Notes: a model not told the origin generated them from the letters alone. A stretch of DNA of 41,700 nucleotides from Tannerella sp. (GCA_031276175.1 JAISNP010000136.1:1-41700), one strand, 5' to 3'; counted from the stretch's first letter, positions 28,466 through 35,783 are shown. Numbers and translations: made by a program.

Positions 28466-28469
28466 GAAG

Positions 28470-28496
28470 CAAAGATACGGTCTTTTGTCTTTTCTT
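28470..28496 (-). promoter_or_regulatory. promoter of the HU-CCDC81/SPOR gene, near-leaderless
   Basis: On the - strand TATCTTTG (28477-28470) has TTTA 19 bases upstream (about 28500-28497), a good Bacteroidetes promoter. Five bases downstream of the box is the A of the ATG at 28465, so the mRNA would have no or almost no 5' leader. Confidence 0.6.
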
Positions 28497-28512
28497 TAAA
28501 GTGAGTTTGCAA

Positions 28513-28917
28513 TTAAGGCAATTCCACGAATTTCCCGTGGATTTTCGTCGCAATGGCGGCCAATTCTTCCGGCGTTTGTTTCAGTCTCGGATTTCCGAAA
28601 AACATGTCGGATTCTTTTCTTATGGGAACCAAGTGGATATGCACATGAGGCACTTCCAGTCCGATTACCGTCAGCCCGATGCGTTTGCACGGAATGGAGG
28701 CTTCCAAGGCGCGGGCAACTTTTCGAGTGAATACCATCATGCTCCCCAGCGTCGCATCGTCAAGGTCGAAAAGATAATCTGCCTCCTGCTTCGGGATAAC
28801 CAGCGTATGCCCTTCGGCAATGGGACTGATGTCCAGAAACGCAAAAAATGCGTCGTTTTCCGCAACTTTATGACAAGGTATTTCGCCTGCAACTATTTTA
28901 CTGAAAATCGTAGCCAT
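28513..28917 (-). CDS. HIT-family nucleotide hydrolase
   Basis: A 134-residue histidine-triad protein: HVHIH with His91, His93 and His95 forms the catalytic triad that cleaves purine nucleotide phosphoramidates or similar (Hint-like). The N-terminal TIFSKIVAGEIPCHKV is the classical Hint opening. The start at 28917 is favoured because the 13 extra codons upstream only overlap the greA end. It follows greA by 13 bases, and the greA-HIT pair is, as I recall, conserved in Bacteroidetes. Confidence 0.93.
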   Translation of the reverse strand: MATIFSKIVAGEIPCHKVAENDAFFAFLDISPIAEGHTLVIPKQEADYLFDLDDATLGSMMVFTRKVARALEASIPCKRIGLTVIGLEVPHVHIHLVPIRKESDMFFGNPRLKQTPEELAAIATKIHGKFVELP

Positions 28918-28930
28918 TATATTTGTTTTT

Positions 28931-29401
28931 TCAAATGGAAATTTCAACAATTTCAAATTTTACCATGCCCGACGGCACTGTAATTTCCACTACATCGCCC
29001 ACTTTCCGGCCAATCAATCCCTTGGCAATCGGCGTGCTTACGGCAATCTTGTTTTCTTTCAGATTGGCTTCCGAATCGGCAACCAGAGTATAGGTCATGA
29101 CGGTATTGTTTTGTACATTTCTGATTTTTACTTTATTCATAATCTGTACTACATCCGTCGTGATTTGCGCTTCGTTTATCAGGCGGGCGTTCGAAAGCAA
29201 TTGCTTCATTTGTGCAATCTTTGCTTCGAGAATGCCCTGCGCTTCTTTGGCTGCGTCATATTCGGCATTTTCGGAAAGATCGCCTTTGTCTCTCGCTTCC
29301 GCAATTTGTGCGGAAATACTGGGACGCCCGACCGTTTCCATATAATTGATTTCAGCCAGTAATTTGTTGTAACCTTCTTCTGTCATGTACGTTGCCGCCA
29401 T
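28931..29401 (-). CDS. greA: transcript cleavage factor GreA
   Basis: Rescues backtracked RNA polymerase by stimulating transcript cleavage. The N-terminal coiled coil carries the tip acidic residues Asp41 and Glu44 in GDLSENAEY, and the C-terminal FKBP-like domain ends the 156 residues. A strong Shine-Dalgarno AGGAGGAT (29413-29406), unusual among its neighbours, lies 5 bases from the ATG. The leader contains an intrinsic terminator (29431-29470) downstream of a near-consensus promoter, so expression may be set by read-through. The HIT gene is the likely second cistron. Confidence 0.96.
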   Translation of the reverse strand: MAATYMTEEGYNKLLAEINYMETVGRPSISAQIAEARDKGDLSENAEYDAAKEAQGILEAKIAQMKQLLSNARLINEAQITTDVVQIMNKVKIRNVQNNTVMTYTLVADSEANLKENKIAVSTPIAKGLIGRKVGDVVEITVPSGMVKFEIVEISI

Positions 29402-29430
29402 AGTATATCCTCCTGTATTCTATTTTATAA

Positions 29431-29470
29431 TAAAAAAAGAATCCCGGTCAATTTTTTTCAACCGGAATCC
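29431..29470 (-). terminator. intrinsic terminator in the greA leader
   Basis: On the - strand a 13-bp stem (29470-29458 with 29439-29451) closes on a loop of six A and is followed by seven U (29438-29432). Four of the pairs are G-U on the - strand and would be A-C mismatches on +, which shows that the - strand RNA is the one selected to fold. It lies after the promoter and about 30 bases before the greA ATG. Confidence 0.85.
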
Positions 29471-29496
29471 GTTCATGGTTTTATGAAACTACTGTG

Positions 29497-29527
29497 CAAA
29501 GGTATGCAATCTCTCATAATTTACAAA
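29497..29527 (-). promoter_or_regulatory. greA promoter
   Basis: TTTG (29527-29524), 19 bases, TACCTTTG (29504-29497): a perfect match to the Bacteroidetes consensus. Start is predicted near 29492. No other TAnnTTTG lies between the leader terminator and greA, so this must be the main greA promoter unless read-through from the upstream gene is used. Confidence 0.8.
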
Positions 29528-29559
29528 ATCAATCCGAATGCTCTATAACATAATTTATT

Positions 29560-30723
29560 TCAAAGTACGAGAGCGATGTCTTGCATCAACCTGTCCAGAT
29601 TTTCGATGCGTTTTACCAGCATACCCTGACGGTTCAGAAGGAAAAGTGCGGGCAACTGCTTGACGTTATACATGGCGGCTACCTGCGAATATACAGTCTG
29701 CGGGTCACGCACGCACGTCCAGCGGAGGTTGGACACCGTATTTTTCCAGAGGTGTACGTCGCTGTCCAGCGAAATCTGGTAAATCTCCACTCCCTTGTCT
29801 CGATATGCGGAATCGACGCGTTGCAGCAGTGCGTTCAATTCCTGCGCCCACTCTGTCTGACAAGCCATAAAGTTCACGACGACAATCTTGTTTTTCGCCA
29901 CTTCCGAAAGTTTTATTTTTTCGCCGCGAATGTCGGGCAATTCCACGTCGAAGAAATCAATTTCCTTTGTTTCAATATTGTTCCAGTCAACAGGCCGCTG
30001 GCTGCGAAGCACTTTCAAAGCTTGCAAGGTCAGATTGTAGAGATGCTTGGCGCGCGGACTTTCGGGATACAAATGGTTGTAGCTGGTCGCTACGGCGCCG
30101 TATGCCCGCGAATCGCCCCTGTCATACGGGTCAAAGAACAGAAGCCCGTCGATTTGCTGAAAAAGCGCAAAATAAGACTCCGTCGACATGGGCTTGCCAT
30201 ATATATAGTTTCTGGCCACATCCTTGTAGTTTTCAATCGCTTCCAACGTCTGTGCACGGTATAGCGAATCGGAAATCAGGTTGGATTCGTAATCCTTGCG
30301 AATGCGATTGATGGCCTGATTGGCATCCAACTGGGCAAGTGTGATTTCTTTGATTCTCGAACAACTTTCCGAGCCTTCGACCTGATATGATGTCGCAAAC
30401 GTTTTGTAATCGGCAATAAACGATATTGTTTCCGTAGAGTCGACGGCAAAGTTGATAAATTGGTTCTTCATCCGCAAACGGTAGAAATCGGGATATTGGG
30501 AACGTTTCACCTTGAAAGTGAATTCCCCCGATCCGTTCAGCTTTGTCGAATCAATCGTTTCGACGGAGCCAAGCCCGACGTTTTCCAAATAAACCATCTG
30601 GTTGTCAACGCCTGTTACTATACCTTTCACCGTGAACCTGCCCGAATGTTCACTGCACCCGAACCACAATAAACCGCACAACGAATATATAATAATAATG
30701 TATGTAACTCTTTTCTTTCCCAT
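29560..30723 (-). CDS. DUF4369/TlpA-like thioredoxin-fold lipoprotein without CxxC
   Basis: A 387-residue lipoprotein (lipobox LLWFGC, Cys23). The N-terminal part (about 30-120) is a DUF4369-like beta domain (FTVKGIVTG), a helical middle follows, and a thioredoxin fold occupies about 260-387 (KIVVVNFMACQ, GVEIYQISLD, LPALFLL). The position of the redox CxxC reads ACQTEWAQ with only Cys288, so disulfide chemistry is not expected. Similar Bacteroidetes proteins lacking the motif exist, as I recall. Possibly a binding or scaffold protein of the outer membrane. Divergent from kdsD. Confidence 0.82.
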   Translation of the reverse strand: MGKKRVTYIIIIYSLCGLLWFGCSEHSGRFTVKGIVTGVDNQMVYLENVGLGSVETIDSTKLNGSGEFTFKVKRSQYPDFYRLRMKNQFINFAVDSTETISFIADYKTFATSYQVEGSESCSRIKEITLAQLDANQAINRIRKDYESNLISDSLYRAQTLEAIENYKDVARNYIYGKPMSTESYFALFQQIDGLLFFDPYDRGDSRAYGAVATSYNHLYPESPRAKHLYNLTLQALKVLRSQRPVDWNNIETKEIDFFDVELPDIRGEKIKLSEVAKNKIVVVNFMACQTEWAQELNALLQRVDSAYRDKGVEIYQISLDSDVHLWKNTVSNLRWTCVRDPQTVYSQVAAMYNVKQLPALFLLNRQGMLVKRIENLDRLMQDIALVL

Positions 30724-30754
30724 AACAAAGATTTCTTATTTTATTTAGCGGATG

Positions 30755-30762
30755 CAAATATA
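30755..30762 (-). promoter_or_regulatory. -7 box of the TlpA-like gene
   Basis: TATATTTG on the - strand, with TTTC 19 bases upstream. Leader of about 27 nt. It is back to back with the kdsD promoter, and the two -33 regions overlap. Confidence 0.5.
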
Positions 30763-30773
30763 CGTTATTTCGG

Positions 30774-30804
30774 ATTGGATAGAAAAAAATATTCGTTACA
30801 TTTG
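30774..30804 (+). promoter_or_regulatory. kdsD promoter, near-leaderless
   Basis: ATTG (30774-30777), 19 bases, TACATTTG (30797-30804). Initiation about five bases on lies only some four bases before the ATG at 30813, and no Shine-Dalgarno could fit. Confidence 0.6.
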
Positions 30805-30812
30805 CACACAAT

Positions 30813-31436
30813 ATGAAAATAAATATTAATGCCGTATTGGCGCAAGAGGTAGAAGCCGTTCGCAACATTCCTGTCACGGAAGAATACGACAAGGCAATAG
30901 CACTGATAATTAAACATGTGCACCAACTTGCCGGGACACTTATCTTGAGTGGGATGGGTAAAGCCGGACAAGTGGCGATGAACATCGCAACTACGTTCAG
31001 TTCGACCGGTACGCCGGCGTATTTTTTGCATCCGAGCGAGGCGCAGCACGGCGATCTGGGCATTGTTCGGGCTAACGACATCATGTTGCTGATTTCAAAT
31101 TCGGGAAAAACACGTGAATTGCTGGAACTTGTGGAATTGTCGCGGGGTTTGGTGAGCGACATGAAGTTTATCGTCGTCACGTCGAATCCGAAAAGTCCGC
31201 TGGCTAAAGTGGCCTCGGCATGTCTGCTGACCGGTTCGCCGAAGGAAGTTTGTCCGCTGGGACTGACACCGACCACGTCGACTACGGTAATGGCGGTAAT
31301 CGGGGACTTGCTCGTGGTCGGCGTAATGCGGCAAATAGGCTTTACGAGCGCCGATTATGCCAAACGTCATCACGGCGGATATTTGGGCGCGAAAAGCCGC
31401 AGGCAGAGTAAAAACCAAAATAATACACAGATATGA
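30813..31436 (+). CDS. kdsD: arabinose-5-phosphate isomerase, SIS domain only
   Basis: Interconverts ribulose 5-phosphate and arabinose 5-phosphate, the entry to Kdo for lipopolysaccharide. The SIS fold is complete: ILSGMGKAGQVA, FLHPSEAQHGDLG and ISNSGKTRELLEL are the KpsF/KdsD sugar-phosphate motifs. At 207 residues it lacks the C-terminal CBS pair of the Escherichia coli enzyme. I recall single-domain versions in Bacteroides. The stop overlaps the next ATG (ATGA), so translation of the two is coupled. An alternative is another SIS-type sugar phosphate isomerase. Confidence 0.85.
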   Translation: MKININAVLAQEVEAVRNIPVTEEYDKAIALIIKHVHQLAGTLILSGMGKAGQVAMNIATTFSSTGTPAYFLHPSEAQHGDLGIVRANDIMLLISNSGKTRELLELVELSRGLVSDMKFIVVTSNPKSPLAKVASACLLTGSPKEVCPLGLTPTTSTTVMAVIGDLLVVGVMRQIGFTSADYAKRHHGGYLGAKSRRQSKNQNNTQI

Positions 31437-32356
31437 GAAAAGTGATTGGCATAGGCGAAGCTATTCTGGACGTGATTTTCCGGGAAAATCGTCCGCATGT
31501 AGCTGTTCCGGGCGGTTCGACGTTCAACTGTATGATCTCGTTGAGCAGACTGGGGATTCCCGTCGCTTTTGTCAGCGAGTTGGGAAATGATCGGACAGGA
31601 GATATAATGCGCGATTTCATGCAGTCTAACGGAATGACTACCAACCATACAGGCTGCATGTTCGGCAGAAAAAGCCCCGTATCGCTTGCCTTCCTCGATG
31701 AGTCGAAAGATGCCGAATATATTTTTTATACCGACTATCCGGCTCAACGGCTGGATGTATCGTTTCCGGTAATCAATGAAGATGATATTCTTGTATTCGG
31801 CTCATTCTATGCGCTTGAGGCTAATCTCCGCGAACGTGTTACGGATTTACTGGATTATGCCAGACTGCGTAAGGCGATTATCTATTACGACCCGAATTTC
31901 CGCAAGGCGCACGCGCACGAAGCCATTCGCGTACGCTCTATGGTGATGGACAACTACGAATTTGCCAATATTGTGCGCGGGTCGGACGAAGACTTCTTCA
32001 ATCTCTACGGCAAAACGGATATGGACAATGTTTATGAGGAAGAAGTGGCGTTTTATTGCAAAAAGCTGATCGTCACGCATGGCTCGGACGGCGTAACGCT
32101 GTATAGCGAGAATTTCCGCACACATTTCGATACTACTCCCGTTCCCCCCCTGAGTACGGTCGGCGCAGGCGACAACTTCAATGCGGGAATAATCTACGGA
32201 TTAATCAAGCACGGCATCGGCTATCACGACCTGTCCTCGCTCGGCGAATTGACCTGGGGCAAAATCATCCGCTACGGAATGGCGTTTGCCGCCGAAGTCT
32301 GCCGAAGTTACGACAATTACCTCCCGCCCGAATTTGCGGAGAAATACAAGATTTAA
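31433..32356 (+). CDS. PfkB-family carbohydrate kinase
   Basis: A 307-residue ribokinase-fold kinase, fructokinase-like. PfkB signature 1 is PGGSTFNCMISLSRLG near residue 25 and signature 2 contains the catalytic Asp247 in GAGDNFNAG. The DPNFRKA segment is the usual substrate lid region. The substrate may be fructose or another ketose. The four-base overlap with kdsD suggests the two act on related sugars, but no pathway can be deduced. Downstream is a hairpin at 32381-32399 without a U-tract. Confidence 0.9.
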   Translation: MRKVIGIGEAILDVIFRENRPHVAVPGGSTFNCMISLSRLGIPVAFVSELGNDRTGDIMRDFMQSNGMTTNHTGCMFGRKSPVSLAFLDESKDAEYIFYTDYPAQRLDVSFPVINEDDILVFGSFYALEANLRERVTDLLDYARLRKAIIYYDPNFRKAHAHEAIRVRSMVMDNYEFANIVRGSDEDFFNLYGKTDMDNVYEEEVAFYCKKLIVTHGSDGVTLYSENFRTHFDTTPVPPLSTVGAGDNFNAGIIYGLIKHGIGYHDLSSLGELTWGKIIRYGMAFAAEVCRSYDNYLPPEFAEKYKI

Positions 32357-32380
32357 TGCAGGGTCATACCCCATCCCTTC

Positions 32381-32399
32381 GGATGAGACTGTCTCATCC
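32381..32399 (+). terminator. hairpin after the kdsD-pfkB operon
   Basis: GGATGAGA and TCTCATCC form a perfect 8-bp stem with a 3-base loop, 25 bases after the stop. There is no T tract, so intrinsic termination is doubtful. CATCC/GGATG at 32372-32385 is a competing stem. Confidence 0.3.
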
Positions 32400-32403
32400 C
32401 CGC

Positions 32404-32502
32404 GAATGAGACTGTCCAATATTTTCGGACGAGAAAGATTTTTTCATGCTCTCACGAAACAAAAATCTTTTGCCGCAGGACTGCCCCGATGTGCTTTATT
32501 CC
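32404..32502. repeat. 99-bp hairpin repeat, copy 1
   Basis: Nearly identical to 35060-35158. It holds the inner arms AAAGATTTTT/AAAAATCTTT and ends GGACTGCCCC followed by a conserved tail to TTATTCCC. The left outer arm is degraded here (GACTGTCC rather than GGCAGTCC). It abuts the IS110 fragment, whose frame stops in the repeat tail. It looks like a small non-autonomous element or dispersed hairpin. Confidence 0.85.
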
Positions 32503-32745
32503 CAAAAACTGCCCCAAAGCATATCCTTAAACAGCAACTCCGTTGTCCATTGAACATCTTTCGCATCGCTCTTCTTTCCGGGCATTTGCTTGATATGAAA
32601 TGGATTGACTAACTTTATCTCAAAACCCATTTCATGCAAAATGTCCCGGATGGGAACCCAATAAGTGGAAGCGCTTTCCATGGCTACCTTATGTACTTTT
32701 TCCGATCTCAAATACTCGCCCAGAGAACGAATCTAAACGGTCGTT
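32496..32745 (-). pseudogene. IS110-family transposase fragment
   Basis: About 80 codons. VAMESASTYWVPIRDIL and HIKQMPGKKSDAKDVQW are the recognisable DEDD-domain motifs of IS110 transposases, and upstream IRSLGEYLRSEK continues the fit until an in-frame stop near 32742. The product stops after GSF where the 99-bp repeat begins, so both ends are missing. The rest of the element is not in the window. Confidence 0.8.
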
Positions 32746-32961
32746 GTCTAAAATTCTTTTACGGCAGAATAATTTTTCCCAGCGTAAATCACTCAAAATA
32801 TACTATATTTGTGCACATTAAGTCCACTTGTTTTCATAATCTTCTGTTATTATATGTTTGAATTATAACACAAAATCAGAAAAACTGCGGCTTGATACAA
32901 AGGGGGACGTTTCGCAGCCACTCAATTTTTATTCGTTTGTGCGAAATTAAAAATTTAATGC
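32746..32961. other. AT-rich gap with a possible promoter
   Basis: No gene seen. TATATTTG at 32804-32811 is a possible -7 box on +. Base composition turns markedly AT-rich here and stays so to about 34.9 kb. Confidence 0.4.
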
Positions 32962-32969
32962 TACCTTTG
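32936..32969 (+). promoter_or_regulatory. promoter of the leader RNA
   Basis: TTTG (32936-32939), 22 bases, TACCTTTG (32962-32969). Predicted start near 32974, about 470 bases before the lipoprotein gene at 33443. Confidence 0.55.
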
Positions 32970-32973
32970 TAGC

Positions 32974-33221
32974 AAAATAGGACAAAAAAAATTGTTTATG
33001 ATGTAAGAAAAAAGCGTAGAAATATGCACATTTAAGACATATTGGAAAAGCATTAGCTTTATTCTTTTGTTATCTGAAAATTTGGCGATTCAAGGATAGC
33101 GTACAAGGGAAAAAGTTCAATGTTCACGCATAGAGCGTGAACTTGACTAATCTCAGTACGCAAGGTTACGCCAAATACCACAGATAGCGGGGAACAGTTA
33201 AGTTTCACGCTTTTTTTATTG
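32974..33221 (+). ncRNA. candidate attenuator or small RNA with alternative stems
   Basis: Stem A: GTTCACGC (33122-33129) with GCGTGAAC (33135-33142), a perfect hairpin. Stem B: 33135-33147 with 33197-33210, 13 pairs and one bulged U, followed by seven T (33211-33217). A and B share 33135-33142 and exclude each other. AAAGCGTGA at 33274-33282 could also pair with 33205-33213. B looks like a terminator and A or the third pairing like anti-terminators. The ligand or signal is unknown, and I could not match it to a named RNA family. Confidence 0.5.
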
Positions 33222-33442
33222 TCTATCCCTATATACCTTGTTGTAAAAACGAGTCACGGAGTCACAAACCGTTAAAGCGTGAGGTGGAAGCCCAAGCACC
33301 AATACAAAACGGCAGAAGAGCAGAAACTTCTCAAAAAACGGGCGGATTACTTCCCACGAAAAGCTATATGAGTAGAGGGAACAAAAACAACTTGTTAATT
33401 TTTTGTCTGCTTAAAGGAGCGGACGTTAAACAAAAAGTAGAA

Positions 33443-34192
33443 ATGAATAAAATTTTAAAAGCAAGCAAAACGGGCATGATAGCACTCTACATCGTAATGA
33501 TGTTTTCTGCCTGCGGAGAAAAGAAATTACCGGAAAGCATTGTGCCGATTCAAACCGAGATTGAAGGAGATTTGAGTAAACAATATGTTCTTGTAGAAAA
33601 GGATTGTTATTTATCTACATCTTCAAATAGCTTCACATTTGAGGTAAAAAGAACAGACGCTCAGTTACCTGGTTTTGATCGTATCGGTGTTGGAATTGAG
33701 ATATTTGACAAAGATGGGAAATCCATTGTATCTCAAAAACCAAACATCAAGGCCATTAATAGTTGGAATGATATGTTTTATGCACTGCAACTTCAATCGG
33801 GAGAGTATAAAGAAATAAGCATAAATATTACAGGTTGGCCTGATAAATTGTATGATGCTCATTCCTTTAAAATCATAATTAAAACCAATTCCGAGGAAAC
33901 CGACCAATCACCAACTAATACAAGTATTTCTTCAGGTTCAGCTTCCTCTAATAGCGAAGACTGGGATGCCGTACTCAAAAGTTACGAGAGCTATATTGAC
34001 CAGTATGTCAAACTGATAAAAAAAGTAAATAGTGGAGATATGTCAGCAATGACCGAATATGCTAAAATGTTGGAAAAAGCGGAAGATTTACAGAACAAAC
34101 TGGAAAACGCTAAAGATGAACTTTCAGCAACTCAAGCATCAAAATTATTGAAATTACAAACCAAATTGGCAAATGCTGTATCCGGAATGTAA
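33443..34192 (+). CDS. AT-rich lipoprotein of unknown function (possibly DUF6591-like)
   Basis: A 249-residue lipoprotein (lipobox MFSAC, Cys24). The first 150 residues look beta-rich, a Ser/Asn/Thr linker covers about 158-175, and a helical C-terminal part follows with WDAVLKSYESYIDQYVKLI, AMTEYAKMLEKAEDL and LLKLQTKLANA. That tail resembles the Bacteroides DUF6591 type as I remember it. I start at 33443 because the signal peptide begins there; the 53 upstream codons lie in the leader region. Codon use is far more AT-rich than in the left part of the window, suggesting transfer. Confidence 0.7.
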   Translation: MNKILKASKTGMIALYIVMMFSACGEKKLPESIVPIQTEIEGDLSKQYVLVEKDCYLSTSSNSFTFEVKRTDAQLPGFDRIGVGIEIFDKDGKSIVSQKPNIKAINSWNDMFYALQLQSGEYKEISINITGWPDKLYDAHSFKIIIKTNSEETDQSPTNTSISSGSASSNSEDWDAVLKSYESYIDQYVKLIKKVNSGDMSAMTEYAKMLEKAEDLQNKLENAKDELSATQASKLLKLQTKLANAVSGM

Positions 34193-34254
34193 TTGTTTAA
34201 CAATGAGTAGTGAGGGAATGAAAACTCTCACTACTTTTAATTTAAATTTTAAGT

Positions 34255-34872
34255 ATGTCGGAAAAATCTACTATTTTAGAAACATTGCATTCACAGTTTG
34301 CCGAGAATCAAAATCATCATCAGGGATTATTCATTAAATTTTTAATTGCTCTTTTTGTGTTGTTTGGTGGTTTTGGATTTGTTTATGTACATACAAAACC
34401 TTTCATACCTTACGAACAAACATATATTTTGTTGGAAAATAATAGAATATATTTTTCTAATTTTATTTTACTCAACACTTCTGTTTTTGTTCAATCTGTA
34501 TTATTGTTATTGAGTTTGATTATTTTGAACTTAGGATATGGTTTTAGAAGAGATCAGCATTTGAACATGATAATCAGAAAGCGTGAATTACAACGCGAAT
34601 ATTATGATGTATTTAAAGGGCTGTACAATTCCGATAATAAGGGATTTTTGAATTATTTACCGGACTTTTACGCAATATTCTTTTTGTTCATAACCGGATT
34701 TCAAGTTTTAATTTTTATGACAATTTGCAACAAAGAAGAGTTAATCTGTTTTGTTGACCATCCATTTGCTTTACTACTATTTATCTTATGTATTCTTTTG
34801 ATTGTCGCATCATTGGTATCTTATGCAATAACATATTATAAATATGAGAAGAATTTAAAAGAAAAATCGTAA
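34255..34872 (+). CDS. membrane protein of unknown function, four helices
   Basis: I do not recognise this 205-residue protein. It has hydrophobic segments at about 26-46, 75-95, 138-158 and 167-190, and a basic, tyrosine-containing loop between the second and third (RKRELQREYYDVFKGLY). The N-terminus is polar and His/Asn-rich (AENQNHHQG). It is strongly AT-rich like the lipoprotein gene 62 bases upstream, and both probably arrived together. No enzymatic motif is visible. Confidence 0.7.
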   Translation: MSEKSTILETLHSQFAENQNHHQGLFIKFLIALFVLFGGFGFVYVHTKPFIPYEQTYILLENNRIYFSNFILLNTSVFVQSVLLLLSLIILNLGYGFRRDQHLNMIIRKRELQREYYDVFKGLYNSDNKGFLNYLPDFYAIFFLFITGFQVLIFMTICNKEELICFVDHPFALLLFILCILLIVASLVSYAITYYKYEKNLKEKS

Positions 34873-35059
34873 TTGTTTGTATAGGCAATAATACAACCTT
34901 GAGAATCCGCAACCGGTAACTCTTTTGTGCTTTTCCTCTATAAATTCTATCAACAAACGCGATAAATCCATTGTAACGCCTAATGATTGCGATTTTCCCC
35001 TGCGAGTTTGGTTTTCTTTTTCGAGAAGAACATTAACTCATGTTTGTGTGATTATGCTC

Positions 35060-35158
35060 ATTGGGGCAGTCCAATATTTTCAGATGAGAAAGATTTTTTT
35101 ATGCGTTCACGAAACAAAAATCTTTTGCCGCAGGACTGCCCCGATGTTTTTTATTCCC
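35060..35158. repeat. 99-bp hairpin repeat, copy 2
   Basis: GGGGCAGTCC at 35063-35072 pairs with GGACTGCCCC at 35133-35142, and AAAGATTTTT/AAAAATCTTT pair inside, giving a long hairpin of 80 bp plus a conserved tail to TTATTCCC. It ends 9 bases before the -7 box of the sigma gene and fills much of the 325-base gap 34873-35197. The rest of that gap shows nothing I can name. Confidence 0.87.
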
Positions 35159-35167
35159 GAAATTCTT

Positions 35168-35175
35168 TACTTTTG
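35168..35175 (+). promoter_or_regulatory. -7 box of the ECF sigma gene
   Basis: TACTTTTG matches TAnnTTTG. The -33 region falls into the tail of the hairpin repeat and has only a T run. A leader of about 18 nt is predicted. Confidence 0.5.
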
Positions 35176-35197
35176 CAATTCCAACAGCATACCTGAT

Positions 35198-35758
35198 ATG
35201 TGCGACAACGAAAGTAAAACACAGTGGAGCCGTTTTGTGTCAGGAGACAACAAGGCATATGGCTGGCTTTACAACAAATACATCCGGAGTCTTTACCGGT
35301 ACGGGTTGCATTTTACGTCCGACGGCGAGGCCGTAAAGGATTGTATACACGACATTTTCACCTGTCTCTACAAGAACAGGCAAAACCTTGTTGTGCCGTC
35401 AAACGTGAAGGTTTATCTGTTCGTATCGCTGAAAAACAGTTTGCTTAGGCATCTTTACAATAATCATATGTACGAGCGCGAGGAGACGGAAGACGCGCCG
35501 TTCCTGCTCGAACCCACCGTTGAAGATGATTACATTGACAATGAGCAATTCATGCGCCGGAAAGAAATGATTGAAAAAATGCTGTCCGTCATCAGTCCCC
35601 GCCAGAAGGAAATCATTTACTATCGCTTCATACAGGAACTTCCATGGGATGAAATCTGCAAGTTGATGGACTTGAATTACCAGTCCGCTCAAAACCTTCT
35701 CCAGCGTGCCATCAAAAAAATACGGGAAAATTTCGACCCCGAAGACTCCGACATTTAA
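35198..35758 (+). CDS. ECF-type RNA polymerase sigma factor
   Basis: A 186-residue sigma-70 family factor. Region 2 covers about 15-80 (SGDNKAYGWLYNKYIRSLYRYG, split as region 2.1-2.2), and region 4 about 120-175 with ISPRQKEIIYYRF and the helix-turn-helix LPWDEICKLMDLNYQSAQN. It is of the FecI-like Bacteroidetes type, which normally precedes a FecR anti-sigma gene and a TonB receptor pair. None follows: a 42-bp array and recombinases take their place. The start at 35198 fits the -7 box; the frame upstream is only read-through of the repeat. Confidence 0.9.
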   Translation: MCDNESKTQWSRFVSGDNKAYGWLYNKYIRSLYRYGLHFTSDGEAVKDCIHDIFTCLYKNRQNLVVPSNVKVYLFVSLKNSLLRHLYNNHMYEREETEDAPFLLEPTVEDDYIDNEQFMRRKEMIEKMLSVISPRQKEIIYYRFIQELPWDEICKLMDLNYQSAQNLLQRAIKKIRENFDPEDSDI

Positions 35759-35783
35759 TGACCAGGCAACCGCATCAAAATTT

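Noticed and set aside
33284..33442. N-terminal extension of the AT-rich lipoprotein
   Set aside because: A lipoprotein signal peptide must be N-terminal, and the extension lies in the leader region.
34925..35197. N-terminal extension of the sigma factor
   Set aside because: It reads through the hairpin repeat and the promoter; sigma region 2 starts just after the ATG at 35198.
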